A DNA stretch of 23,365 nt. Origin: a virus. The notes beneath the pieces were generated by a model. That model saw only the letters and a program-made list of their open reading frames with translations, did no database searches and had not been told where the DNA came from. Shown here piece by piece: positions 1-7,268 of this stretch (position 1 is the stretch's first letter; every line of letters begins with the position of its first letter). The stretch covers positions 1 to 23,365 of IMG/VR virus record IMGVR_UViG_3300048580_000366; one strand, 5' to 3'. Position numbers and translations under genes: made by a program.

Positions 1-65
1 GTGTTGGTGGACGGGTCGTGGCCGATCTCGGTGATTTGCGAACTGGTGACGCTGTGCATGTGCAT
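1..65 (-). CDS. KTSC-domain-like protein, N-terminal fragment
   Basis: The window edge cuts this gene, leaving only the first 21 or so residues, beginning MHMHSVTSSQITEIGHDP. The pattern V-x-S-S-x-I-x-x-I-G-(H/Y)-D resembles the start of KTSC-domain proteins, small phage and bacterial proteins of unknown function related to lysyl-tRNA synthetase C-terminal motifs. An AGGAG box lies 6 nt before the ATG at 65; the second ATG at 59 is also possible. It is the most distal visible member of the minus-strand recombination operon. The call rests on a short match, so it is moderate only. Confidence 0.55.
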   Translation of the reverse strand, partial: MHMHSVTSSQITEIGHDPSTN

Positions 66-128
66 GGTTTGCTCCTGTGGTTGATTCACTTCAAGAAGCG
101 CCCGCGTTGGCAGGCGCTTGATGAAGCG

Positions 129-962
129 TTACTTTCCGATGAAGCCATGGATGATCTGGAAGCCGAGCATCGACTTGACGAGATCAAGTTCAGTTTGAAC
201 GGCGGTCTTGAAAACACGATCCGGGCGGATCAATTCAAACCAGTAGGTCAGCTTGCCGCTGCTTTCGCGGTACTTGAGGCGAGCTTCGAGCGGGTAGGCA
301 TCCTTGCTGCCGTCGAATACCGGAATGCCGAGCATGAAGCGCTGGAAAACCTGCATGGTCGTCTTGGTCTTTTCGTCGTCGTCCTCGGCGAACTCGAACT
401 GCACGTTGCCGTTTTGCAGGTTGATCTTGCTGCGCACGCGCTTGGTCGAATTGGCTTCAAAGCCCAAAGCCATGGCCAGCATTTCCGCGCCGCTGGGGAA
501 GCCGTCGACGGTGGCGATGTCGCCAAGGTTGTCCTCGATGAAGGTGGCGAAATCGGCCTGGTTGAAGTTCTTGCGGTCGGCGCCCGTCCAGCGGCTCCAC
601 TCGATGGCCAGCTTCGGCGTCAGTTCGCAACGGAAGTCGCGCCACTGCGGCTTATCGTCACCGTGATCATTGATGACGCCGACCAGCTTGAAATGGCTCT
701 TGTCGGAGTCGACATCGGCGTAGATGGTGCAGTCGTCCAAGCTGCCGTGCTTCTTGGTGTAGGCGATGAAGCTCTCGGTATTGCTGGTGATGACCTGGCC
801 GCGCTTGCGAACCGGGTTGATCATCATGGATTCGAGATTTTCGGAACGGCAGCCCTCCGGTACGACGATGAACGGCTGGCCGTCGCCGAACGAGCGCGGT
901 TCCATGCTGGCGATGGAAATGTCCTTGATGGTCTGGGCGAAATTGGTGTTGAGTTCAGTCAT
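129..962 (-). CDS. DUF2303 family phage protein (YfdQ-like)
   Basis: The 277-residue product resembles the DUF2303/YfdQ family found in many proteobacterial prophages next to recombination genes. Visible family-like segments are the early 'PFIVVPEG' stretch, 'TESFIAYTKKH' near residue 65, a 'YADVDSDKSHFKLVGVINDH' region followed by 'PQWRDF', and a C-terminal 'ARLKYRESSGKLTYWFEL' block. No catalytic motif is evident and no signal peptide or membrane segment is seen, so it should be cytoplasmic. It lies downstream of the YqaJ exonuclease gene in the same minus-strand unit, and that context suggests a role in phage recombination or early takeover. Function is unknown for the family. Confidence 0.85.
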   Translation of the reverse strand: MTELNTNFAQTIKDISIASMEPRSFGDGQPFIVVPEGCRSENLESMMINPVRKRGQVITSNTESFIAYTKKHGSLDDCTIYADVDSDKSHFKLVGVINDHGDDKPQWRDFRCELTPKLAIEWSRWTGADRKNFNQADFATFIEDNLGDIATVDGFPSGAEMLAMALGFEANSTKRVRSKINLQNGNVQFEFAEDDDEKTKTTMQVFQRFMLGIPVFDGSKDAYPLEARLKYRESSGKLTYWFELIRPDRVFKTAVQTELDLVKSMLGFQIIHGFIGK

Positions 963-999
963 GGTGATGTCCTGTCAGGTTGTGCTGTGGGTAATGCGA

Positions 1000-1356
1000 T
1001 TAGCCGGCGACGGTTCTCAGTTCGCGGGCCGGCTCGGCTTCTACCTGGCGCAGCGGCAGCTTGGCTTGGCGGGGATCTTCGGCCATGAGGTTGCCTTCGG
1101 GCGTCGGCCAGAGCAGGGATTCGGCCGGCATGCCCTTCGGCTTGTTGATGTTGCATTCCGCCTTGACAGCCAAGGTGCCGGCCGTGGAGGGCTTGATGGC
1201 GAGCTTCAGGGTAAGCGTTCCGGCCTTGTTGTTGTCGGTGACGGCTTTGATCAGGTCGGAGAACTTGGACCCGGCGTATTCCATAACCGGGATCAGGTCG
1301 CCATCTTCGGTTTCGATGCGGACGGCGTTGAGGTTTTCATTCAGTGGCTTCGACAT
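1000..1356 (-). CDS. Small phage protein of unknown function in the recombination operon
   Basis: The 118-residue product starts MSKPLNENLNAVRIETEDG and is rich in Lys/Thr/Ala in its middle part ('TLTLKLAIKPSTAGTLAVKAECNI'), suggesting a beta-rich core. I recognise the general type as a hypothetical protein that travels with DUF2303 and YqaJ genes in phages, but no function is known to me. AAGGAG lies 10 nt before the ATG at 1356, a slightly long spacing. The gene is separated from the exonuclease gene by 118 bp that can fold into a branched RNA structure, so its translation might be controlled. Confidence 0.7.
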   Translation of the reverse strand: MSKPLNENLNAVRIETEDGDLIPVMEYAGSKFSDLIKAVTDNNKAGTLTLKLAIKPSTAGTLAVKAECNINKPKGMPAESLLWPTPEGNLMAEDPRQAKLPLRQVEAEPARELRTVAG

Positions 1357-1408
1357 TCGTTTGCTACTCCTTTTCAGGTGGTTGTTGGTGTTTCGGTAAA
1401 AACATGGG

Positions 1409-1467
1409 TGGGGTTGGTTGCCTACCCGCCAATAGGCACTTCTCAGGCGTTTGCTGCGCCAACCCCA
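1409..1467 (-). other. Potential structured RNA element between recombination genes
   Basis: In the transcript direction the 59-nt segment has a perfect 9-bp outer stem (plus-strand TGGGGTTGG at 1409-1417 and CCAACCCCA at 1459-1467). Inside it are a 6-bp hairpin (TGCCTA at 1419-1424 with TAGGCA at 1433-1438) and a short GCG/CGC hairpin, which together would make a three-way junction. It lies just after the exonuclease stop codon and about 50 nt before the next start. It has no U-tract, so it is not an ordinary terminator. It could be an mRNA stability element, a translation regulator or chance. Confidence 0.4.
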
Positions 1468-1474
1468 TTGATCG

Positions 1475-3280
1475 TTACGCGGCCAGCTTTGTCGTCATGC
1501 CTACGCGCAAGGTGTGGTCGGAGATTCGCCGGCAGATGGCCAGGAAGCTCGCCTCGTTGTAGAGCTTGGCGTTCTTTTCGGTGGTCGCCTCGAAGCCGAG
1601 CGAGGCGAGGAATTCAGCCGACACCGTGTAGCCAAGGCGGGTGCAGATTTCACCGAGCTTGATCTTCGGTAGGCAAGCATCGGCAGGCAGCGCAATGCGC
1701 GCGCCGAGAACGGGCTGCGGAATTTCGTCAGCGATGGCGGCCGGTTGTTGCTCACTGGCGATAGACAAAGCCGGTTGTGTCTCAGATTTCGGCTTTTCTT
1801 CAACACAAGCGGCAGGCTTCTCGATCTGCGGCTGATTGCTGGCGACAGCCTGGGCATTCCGGCGGGCCAGTTCTTCGGCTTCGCGTTGCGCCTTTTCAGC
1901 CTCAAGCCGTGCTTTTGCAGCCGCCGTTTCCTGCTCGGCATTGATCCGGGCGATTTCTTCCTGGCGGATTCGTTCGCGCTCGGCTTCCAGTCGCTTGGCT
2001 TCCTTTTCCTTGTGCTGCGACACGCGGGACATCAGCAGGGCGGTGAAATCGTCCTTGGCCTTGGCGCAGACGGAAGCCAGATCCGGAAACAGGAACCGCC
2101 AGTCGAATCCTTCGCCTTCGAGGGTCTTGATGTTGTACTCGATGCGGTCGGCAATCTCGCTGGTGGCAATCTTGCAGCGGGCCAGTTCGGCATCCACCTT
2201 TTCGCGCATGGAGTCGAGCGACTTCAGGCCTTTGACGGCGCCGCCAAAGTTGCTTTCAAAGGGGGGCATGTAGCCGCCGATACGGTCATTGAGCGCCCGC
2301 CAGTAGTCGCCCATGGCGTCAGCGCCAGCGCGCACGATGTCTTCCTTGCGCCGGTCTTTTTCCTCGGTGATCTTCTTGTCGAGCGCCTTGCGCACGTCGC
2401 CGGCCATCTTGGCAACTTCATCCAGGGCGCGATGTAGTTCGGCAATGCTGGTCGTCTGGTCAAGGGCGTTCTGCTTGGCGCGCTTGGCGTTGTCCTCAAC
2501 GTCCTTGAGGTACTTCACGGCCGCCGAGGCGTCGACAAAATCCTGATCGGTGACGAGCTCAGTCTTGATGCTGGAGATCACGGCATTGGCCGCAGCCTTG
2601 AATTCAACCAGATTGCTGTGGGTGACGCGGCCGGTGACTTCGACAACCAGGGCCGGCAGGTTGTTGATCGGATTGGCGGTCAGGATCGGCTTGGCTTCGA
2701 TGACTTCGGGCTGGTAGTTGCGCACGTCTTCATCGAACTGCTTCCACACCGGGCGAATAGCCGCCTTGGCTTCGGCGCTCGGGTAGTACCAGCAATAGAC
2801 GCAGTTTTCGGGCGTGCCATCCGTAACCATAAACAGGATGCTTTCAAAGCCGAAAACTTCGCCTTGCTGGTCAAGCTGTCCAACGTGTGTCTTGGGAACG
2901 ATTCCGTTGGCGACGGACTCGGCAAGTTCAGCGTTCCACTGCTTGCACTCCCATCCCTTATCCATAAGCATGGTTGCGCCATCAGAACTGGCGCCGAGAT
3001 AGCCATCATCTGAAGTAGCAACCAGCGGATACAGGTCTTCCCCGATGATCATTTCTGCCATCGGCCTGGCCAGTTCTTCTACTCGGTGGCCATTGGCAAG
3101 AATTTTCTCTTGCCAATCGGTGAACTCAGGCTCGATACCAGTCGCGGCTTCGCGGACCAGTTTGGAGCGCGACCGGGTTTTGCTCAAGCCCTGAGCTACC
3201 GGGTAGTCGCTGGCGTTGTGCGTCGTCTTGCGATGCGCTTTCCATCCTTCCGTTCCTTGGGCGTGGTCGATGATGATCAT
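1475..3280 (-). CDS. YqaJ-type viral recombinase/exonuclease with a coiled-coil C-terminal extension
   Basis: The 601-residue product begins with a YqaJ-like PD-(D/E)XK nuclease domain (about residues 1-200). Motifs seen are 'ASDYPVAQGLSKTRSRSKL', an 'NGHRVEELARP' helix, and the core 'YLGASSDG' followed by 'WECKQWN', which supply the Asp and Glu-x-Lys of the active site. Family members are alkaline 5'-3' exonucleases acting with a single-strand annealing protein. Residues 260-420 form a helical DUF1351-like region, then comes a charged coiled coil (AKRLEAERERIRQEE onward) and a conserved-looking C-terminal domain. YqaJ nucleases alone are typically about 200-330 residues, so this is an extended or fused form. 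The ATG at 3280 has GGAG 7 nt upstream; the ATG at 3286 would overlap the previous stop but has poor spacing. Confidence 0.85.
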   Translation of the reverse strand: MIIIDHAQGTEGWKAHRKTTHNASDYPVAQGLSKTRSRSKLVREAATGIEPEFTDWQEKILANGHRVEELARPMAEMIIGEDLYPLVATSDDGYLGASSDGATMLMDKGWECKQWNAELAESVANGIVPKTHVGQLDQQGEVFGFESILFMVTDGTPENCVYCWYYPSAEAKAAIRPVWKQFDEDVRNYQPEVIEAKPILTANPINNLPALVVEVTGRVTHSNLVEFKAAANAVISSIKTELVTDQDFVDASAAVKYLKDVEDNAKRAKQNALDQTTSIAELHRALDEVAKMAGDVRKALDKKITEEKDRRKEDIVRAGADAMGDYWRALNDRIGGYMPPFESNFGGAVKGLKSLDSMREKVDAELARCKIATSEIADRIEYNIKTLEGEGFDWRFLFPDLASVCAKAKDDFTALLMSRVSQHKEKEAKRLEAERERIRQEEIARINAEQETAAAKARLEAEKAQREAEELARRNAQAVASNQPQIEKPAACVEEKPKSETQPALSIASEQQPAAIADEIPQPVLGARIALPADACLPKIKLGEICTRLGYTVSAEFLASLGFEATTEKNAKLYNEASFLAICRRISDHTLRVGMTTKLAA

Positions 3281-3282
3281 GG

Positions 3283-4251
3283 TCATTCTCCGTAATTGAC
3301 GGCCAAATCTTCGATGGCCAGTTTCTGGTTGTCGGTCAGGACGTACTTGGTCAGCGTCGTCGAAATGATCTGCGCCGGCTTCAGCTTCCCGGCCTTGACC
3401 GCTTCTCGCCACTTGGGAAGTTCGAGGTTGAACTTGTCGGCGGGCATTTCGGGCAGGGCTTCGGGCTTCTTCGGCTCGGCCGGCTTCGTTTGCTTGGCTG
3501 CGCCGTCATCGGCAGCGAAAGCCTGCTCGGGCGTGGTGTCGCCTTCCTTGAGCGCAGTGATCAGGCCGCGCAGGGTGACGAGGTGATCAAGGCCGATGTC
3601 AGCAGCGCCTTCCACGCCCAGCTTGGCGAAAACCTGCTCTTGCGTGACGCCGTAGGCAACCAATGCCTTCAGGGCGTCGGCCCGGCGATTGGCCAGTGTC
3701 GAGAAGTCACCCATGACGACGGCGCGTGCGGCCTGGTACATGTCGTCCCAGAAGGCTTTCGGCACCCCTTTGAGGATGGCATTGCGCAGGGCAATCGACG
3801 ACGCGGCATTGCCGGTGACGCCGATCATGTCGGCATTGAAACGGCGATTGTTCTTGTCGGTGATGCGGCGCTGTACCTCGTAGGTGATGGCGACGTTGCG
3901 TTCAAGGTCGTGAAAGACGCCTTGCGCGGTGATGAAGTCGCCAGCATCCGAGACGACGCGGGCGCCGGCCCGGCAGTTGCCCCAGGCCGAGGCGACGACT
4001 TCGGCAAAGCGGGCGCTCGGCCCTTCGATGGTCTTGTTGCCACGCGGCAGGGCATAGATACAGGACTCAGCGACGGATTCATTGAGCGTCACCATCTGCA
4101 AAGCTTCCTGGCGGAAGCGCTTAATGGAGCGCGGGAACTTGTGAGCAGTGGCTACCTGCATGTCGATTTCACTGCGGTTGAGCAGAGCGACGGTGCCGCC
4201 TTCCACGGACATGGCCGAGACTTCCCGGCCGTCTTCGTATTGGTCGTTCAT
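3283..4251 (-). CDS. Phage protein paired with the YqaJ exonuclease; candidate single-strand annealing protein
   Basis: The 322-residue product starts MNDQYEDGREVSAMSVEGG and has a conserved-looking core: 'RSIKRFRQEALQMVTLNESVAESCIYALPR', 'IEGPSARFAEVVASAWGN', and 'VTGNAASSIALRNAILKGVPKAFW'. These match a family common in proteobacterial phages just upstream of exonuclease genes. Position and co-translation with the YqaJ gene (stop at 3283-3285 within a few bases of the next start) suggest a RecT/Erf-like annealing role, but I see no diagnostic RecT motif, so this is inference. The C-terminal 110 residues after a Lys/Pro/Glu-rich linker may be a separate protein-binding domain. GAGG lies 5 nt before the ATG. 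Confidence 0.75.
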   Translation of the reverse strand: MNDQYEDGREVSAMSVEGGTVALLNRSEIDMQVATAHKFPRSIKRFRQEALQMVTLNESVAESCIYALPRGNKTIEGPSARFAEVVASAWGNCRAGARVVSDAGDFITAQGVFHDLERNVAITYEVQRRITDKNNRRFNADMIGVTGNAASSIALRNAILKGVPKAFWDDMYQAARAVVMGDFSTLANRRADALKALVAYGVTQEQVFAKLGVEGAADIGLDHLVTLRGLITALKEGDTTPEQAFAADDGAAKQTKPAEPKKPEALPEMPADKFNLELPKWREAVKAGKLKPAQIISTTLTKYVLTDNQKLAIEDLAVNYGE

Positions 4252-4271
4252 GATTTCCTCTTGGAAGTTAT

Positions 4272-4490
4272 TCAGGCCAGGCGCCAGGTTCGGCGATGAC
4301 CAACGGGAAGCAGCGAATTGAGGGCCGAGCGGAGCCGCGTCCGCTCACGGCGGGCGATGCTCCGGGCAATCTCAATGCGGAATTGGAGGACAGGATCGCC
4401 AATGCAGGCGAGCGCTTCGGTCTGTCCGGCGATGGTGATGTCCAGGGCGTAAATCTGGAACATCAGGATCAGGCGTTTGATGCTTTTCAT
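4272..4490 (-). CDS. Small basic phage protein, first gene of the recombination operon
   Basis: The 72-residue product (MKSIKRLILMFQIYALDI...) has a hydrophobic N-terminal helix and a basic C-terminal half rich in Arg ('ARSIARRERTRLRSALN'). I recognise the general look from betaproteobacterial prophages, where it is annotated as hypothetical. The ATG at 4490 is chosen because GGAGG lies 8 nt upstream; an upstream in-frame ATG at 4568 would lie at the promoter and has no ribosome site. It is the first gene after the promoter at 4540-4568. Function unknown. Confidence 0.7.
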   Translation of the reverse strand: MKSIKRLILMFQIYALDITIAGQTEALACIGDPVLQFRIEIARSIARRERTRLRSALNSLLPVGHRRTWRLA

Positions 4491-4539
4491 GTGATCGACC
4501 TCCGTTGTCGATGGGATGCAATGCGCATCCCGTATGACA

Positions 4540-4568
4540 ACTATAGAAGATTGATTAACGGAAAGCAA
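4540..4568 (-). promoter_or_regulatory. Sigma70-type promoter of the recombination operon with overlapping operator
   Basis: On the minus strand TTGCTT (plus 4563-4568) and TATAGT (plus 4540-4545) are separated by exactly 17 bp. The -35 box overlaps one copy of the 8-mer GCAATCAC (4565-4572), and an imperfect partner TTAATCA lies inside the spacer. This arrangement fits repression by the adjacent HTH regulator. The transcript would run to 1 and beyond. Confidence 0.75.
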
Positions 4569-4580
4569 TCACCTTGATGC

Positions 4581-4603
4581 AAAAAAATCCCGGTCATCCG
4601 GGC
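4581..4603 (-). terminator. Rho-independent terminator of the regulator unit
   Basis: The minus-strand reading is CCCGG-ATGA-CCGGG followed by ATTTTTTT: a 5-bp GC stem, 4-nt loop and seven T. The hairpin overlaps the last codons and stop of the gene at 4594-4824, so it ends the repressor transcript just before the next minus-strand promoter. Confidence 0.8.
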
Positions 4604-4824
4604 GATTGCTGCACGGTAGGCAATCTCCCAAATTCTTTACTAAGGCGCTGCCGTGCGGTCGTGCGAATCACTGACGCCAGCAGGACAAGCTGGCGGGCAA
4701 TGTGGTCGGCGTAGCCGGCATCAAACTCGCCGGCCGCGACAGTAGAGAGCTTCCCGTCTTCGAGAAGCGATACGCCAAAAAATGCGATTGATGGCGGTGT
4801 TGGTGACTGGTTTCCATTGTTCAT
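4594..4824 (-). CDS. Small phage protein co-transcribed with the regulator
   Basis: The 76-residue product (MNNGNQSPTPPSIAFFGVSL...) has a Pro/Ser-rich start, a short beta-like segment and a helical C-terminal half ('YADHIARQLVLLASVIRTTARQRL'). I do not recognise the family. The ATG at 4824 is preferred because AGGGGG lies 5 nt upstream; in-frame ATGs at 4866 and 4863 lack a ribosome site. It lies 74 bp downstream of the regulator gene and ends inside the terminator hairpin, so it belongs to the repressor transcript. Confidence 0.6.
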   Translation of the reverse strand: MNNGNQSPTPPSIAFFGVSLLEDGKLSTVAAGEFDAGYADHIARQLVLLASVIRTTARQRLSKEFGRLPTVQQSPG

Positions 4825-4898
4825 TGCTGCCCCCTTGGGTTGTTTAGGTTTGTATTCGTTCATCATATTGAATATATCCAATCTGGTTGTGAGAAAAA

Positions 4899-5303
4899 TC
4901 ACGAACTGATGTCTTTAGGGTCGATCACGATTCCAATGCCGGTTTTCTGTGCGGGCAGCTTCATGCTTCGTCCGGCCAGCCATTCAGCTATTGCCAGGAC
5001 GAGTTCTTTGTCGGTGTCGGGGGCGTTGGCGAGAACGGCGCAAAGCTGCGACAGGTAGGGGTCTTCGTTGCCCAATTGTTTCGGCGGCGGGGTATCGAGC
5101 GAACCGGGGTTCAGGCCAAAAGCGGTTTCGATCATAGTGGCCATTCGGTTCCCGATATTGCGCTGTGGATTGGGGCCGGCAATCTGGGTGATGTAGCTGT
5201 TCTTCTTGCCCATGATTCTGGCGGCTTCGTTGGTTCCATCAACACTTCGGATGATTTGCCGGAAATTCCACAGCCTGTTTTTTTGTATTTCTTCGTTGTT
5301 CAT
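4899..5303 (-). CDS. Cro/CI-like helix-turn-helix transcriptional regulator
   Basis: The 134-residue product carries an N-terminal XRE/Cro-type DNA-binding fold: 'LWNFRQIIRSVDGTNEAARIMGKKNSYITQIAGP', with the turn and recognition helix around residues 22-40, then 'RNIGNRMATMIETAFGL' and 'PGSLD', a usual end of such HTH domains. The C-terminal part is short ('QLCAVLANAPDTDKELVLAIAEWL') and helical, likely for dimerisation. No LexA/S24 autopeptidase domain is present, so RecA-driven self-cleavage is not expected. GGAGG lies 5 nt before the ATG at 5303. It faces the replication genes across the divergent control region and is the best candidate to bind the GCAATCAC sites. Confidence 0.8.
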   Translation of the reverse strand: MNNEEIQKNRLWNFRQIIRSVDGTNEAARIMGKKNSYITQIAGPNPQRNIGNRMATMIETAFGLNPGSLDTPPPKQLGNEDPYLSQLCAVLANAPDTDKELVLAIAEWLAGRSMKLPAQKTGIGIVIDPKDISS

Positions 5304-5555
5304 ATTGGCCTCCGATGCCAATTCTCGCTTGCGTTACGACGAGGACGTGATGTAGAGTTTTGATAAACGCCGATTAATCATCGGTAATCACTATGGTTAT
5401 ATTGCCCTTTCATCATAAAAGATAAGCGGCAAGTAAGCAACGAATACAGTCTTCTCAATGGGCAAGCGCCGGCCAGCGCGCCTACTGTTACCGCGAGTTC
5501 CCGGTAGGCAGCCCACCCTTTTCTCAAGGTCACGAACTCGCACGAAGGAACCGCG
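5304..5555. promoter_or_regulatory. Divergent control region between repressor-like gene and replication module
   Basis: This 252-bp gap holds no credible gene. Positions 5370-5384 form an inverted repeat (CCGAT TAATC ATCGG), followed directly by GTAATCAC (5384-5391), one mismatch from the 8-mer GCAATCAC found in two other phage promoters. A plus-strand -10-like TATATT lies at 5398-5403, with TTAATC 18 bp upstream as a weak -35. On the minus side the promoter is unclear. Positions 5480-5509 can form competing hairpins (GCCTAC/GTAGGC and TACCG/CGGTA) in the leader of the replication transcript. Confidence 0.55.
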
Positions 5556-6473
5556 ATGGCAAGGTATCGAAAAGTCGATCCAAGAATCTGGAACGACGCG
5601 AAGTTTCGATCGTTGAGCGATAGCTCAAAGCTGATATTTTTCTTTCTTCTCACGCACCCACACATGACGGCTATCGGCGCGATGCGCTCGTCGGCTCCAG
5701 GGCTGGCGGCTGAAATCGGATGGTCGACGGAAGCCTTTGCGGAAGCCTTCCATGAAGTCACTCGAAAGGGTATGGCAGAGCATGATGAAAAGGCTTCGTT
5801 GATATGGCTTCCCAACTTCGTCAGGTACAACCCGCCAGAGTCGCCAAACGTCGTCAAGGCATGGGCAAGCGCCCTTGAAATGCTCCCCGAGTGCAGCCTG
5901 TTAAACCGCGTTGTTGCTGGTTCCGTAGCCTTTGCCCAATCCTTAAATAAAGGCTTTATTGAAGCCTTGCCGGAAGCCTTCGCGAAGGGTATGCCTTATC
6001 AGGAGCAGGAACAGGAGCAGGAACAGGAGCAGGATAAAAGCGTTGACGCGCCGCCGGCTTCGCCGCCGCCTCGGCCGAAAAAACCCAAGGCCGAGTCGGG
6101 TGATGAAACAAGGATTCAGGCGGCTTGCCGTGAAACATTCAAGGCTTACGCCAGTGCCTACTGGGACAGATACCAGACTGAGCCGGTTGTGAATGTCAAG
6201 GTCAGGTCGCAGATAAAGCAGTTCGTGCAGCGCCTGCCCTACGAAGAGGCGCCTTTGGTGGCAGCCTTCTACGTTGGCCATCCGTCCGCGTTCTATGTTC
6301 GCAAGGGTCACGATGTTGGCTCTTTGTTGGCCGATGCCGAGAAGCTGCGTACCGAATGGGTGACAAATCGCTCCATGACTGACACGCAAGCTCGGCAGGG
6401 CGATCGGCTGGCGGCGAACGCCAATAGCGCCGATGAGGCGATGCGGATTCTCGAAGCGCAGGGGGCGGCGTAA
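5556..6473 (+). CDS. Phage replication initiator-like protein (O-like)
   Basis: The 305-residue product opens 'RYRKVDPRIWNDAKFRSLSD', then 'SKLIFFFLLTHPHMTAIGAM', a typical N-terminal winged-helix segment of phage replication organisers that bind the origin. Residues 150-180 are a low-complexity linker (QEQEQ run, then Pro/Lys-rich), and the C-terminal half ('AYASAYWDRYQTEPVVNVKVRSQ', 'YVGHPSAFYVRKGHD') resembles the helicase- or partner-binding part seen in such proteins. AAGGAA lies 5 nt before the ATG. As first gene of the rightward early operon it fits lambda O by position. The exact mechanism is inferred. Confidence 0.75.
   Translation: MARYRKVDPRIWNDAKFRSLSDSSKLIFFFLLTHPHMTAIGAMRSSAPGLAAEIGWSTEAFAEAFHEVTRKGMAEHDEKASLIWLPNFVRYNPPESPNVVKAWASALEMLPECSLLNRVVAGSVAFAQSLNKGFIEALPEAFAKGMPYQEQEQEQEQEQDKSVDAPPASPPPRPKKPKAESGDETRIQAACRETFKAYASAYWDRYQTEPVVNVKVRSQIKQFVQRLPYEEAPLVAAFYVGHPSAFYVRKGHDVGSLLADAEKLRTEWVTNRSMTDTQARQGDRLAANANSADEAMRILEAQGAA
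6001..6035 (+). repeat. 12-bp tandem repeat inside the replication gene
   Basis: The unit GAGCAGGAACAG occurs twice and then once partially, encoding an alternating Gln-Glu run of about 11 residues. It probably serves as a flexible linker between DNA-binding and partner-binding domains. In lambda the origin iterons also lie inside gene O, but this purine-rich repeat lacks dyads and may simply be a slippage product. Confidence 0.6.
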
Positions 6474-7246
6474 TGGCAATGAATGACATCGTGAAGGCTA
6501 TTGCCGTGACGGCAGAACTTACCGGGGCCAGCTTGTCGGGTCCGGCGGTGGCGACAATGGCCAAGGATCTGACGGCGCAGCACCGGGAGGAAGCCATCCT
6601 GCGTGCACTGACGCGCTGCCGAAAGGAGTTGTCTAGGCCGCTGACGGCCGGGGCTGTGTTCGAGCGACTGGCCGAGGATGACGGTAGGCCATCTGGTGAT
6701 GAGGCGTGGGCGATCGCTCTGCAATCGTCCGATGAAGCGGAAACCGTTGTCTGGAATGGCGAGATTCAGAAGGCGATGGCGGCAGCGCGGCCGATCCTTG
6801 ATGCTGGCGACAAGATCGGCGCCCGCATGGCGTTCCGTGAAGCATACGAGCGGATTGTCCGGAACAATCGGGAGGCCGGAATCATGCCTACATGGGAGGC
6901 TTCGCTCGGGTGGGACAAGGAGCGCAGGGCATTGGCTATCGAATCGGCTCATAGCCTCGGGCTGCTGTCTGCGCCGCAGGTTGTTGCGCTGCTGCCGTCG
7001 CCGACTTCTGAGGGTTTCGTCGAGTCGGCTTTGTTCGGCAGCGGAAAGATCGAGATTCCGGCCGACGATGCGGAGCGGGTGACGCGCTGGATTGCGCAGA
7101 TCAAGGCTGATCTGAAGCGGGCGCAGGCCGAGAAGTCGGCGCGGCGTGAAGCCGAGGCCATGGCGCAGCGCAAAGACCTGGCCGAACGCAAGCGCCGGGC
7201 GGCCGAATTGGTCGACGCCGGAATCAAAAAGCGCGCCGGCCAGTGA
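6473..7246 (+). CDS. Phage protein, possible replication partner
   Basis: The 257-residue product starts MAMNDIVKAIAVTAEL. Its N-terminal third ('ATMAKDLTAQHREEAILRALTRCRKEL', 'LTAGAVFERLAEDDGRPSGDEAWAIA') resembles a segment found in phage replication proteins that follow an O-like initiator. The C-terminus is a long charged helix ('KADLKRAQAEKSARREAEAMAQRKD'). The start overlaps the previous stop by one base (TAATG), showing translational coupling. The position matches lambda P (helicase loader), but no ATPase or DnaC motif is visible, so that role is only suggested. The stop codon sits within one arm of a perfect inverted repeat (7243-7268). Confidence 0.6.
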   Translation: MAMNDIVKAIAVTAELTGASLSGPAVATMAKDLTAQHREEAILRALTRCRKELSRPLTAGAVFERLAEDDGRPSGDEAWAIALQSSDEAETVVWNGEIQKAMAAARPILDAGDKIGARMAFREAYERIVRNNREAGIMPTWEASLGWDKERRALAIESAHSLGLLSAPQVVALLPSPTSEGFVESALFGSGKIEIPADDAERVTRWIAQIKADLKRAQAEKSARREAEAMAQRKDLAERKRRAAELVDAGIKKRAGQ

Positions 7247-7268
7247 TTGCCTAACGATGAGCAATCAC
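7243..7268. repeat. Perfect inverted repeat across a stop/start junction, operator candidate
   Basis: GTGATTGC (7243-7250) and GCAATCAC (7261-7268) are exact complements separated by 10 bp. The left arm contains the stop codon of the upstream gene and the right arm is part of codons 2-4 of the next gene. The same 8-mer occurs in predicted promoters at 4565 and 13915. It could bind the phage regulator or form an RNA hairpin hiding the next start codon. Confidence 0.5.

Noticed and set aside
18-1088. Long plus-strand open frame of 356 codons opposite the DUF2303 gene
   Set aside because: It mirrors the minus-strand DUF2303 gene, has no ribosome site or recognisable domain and runs past both ends of real genes; high GC content opens such frames.
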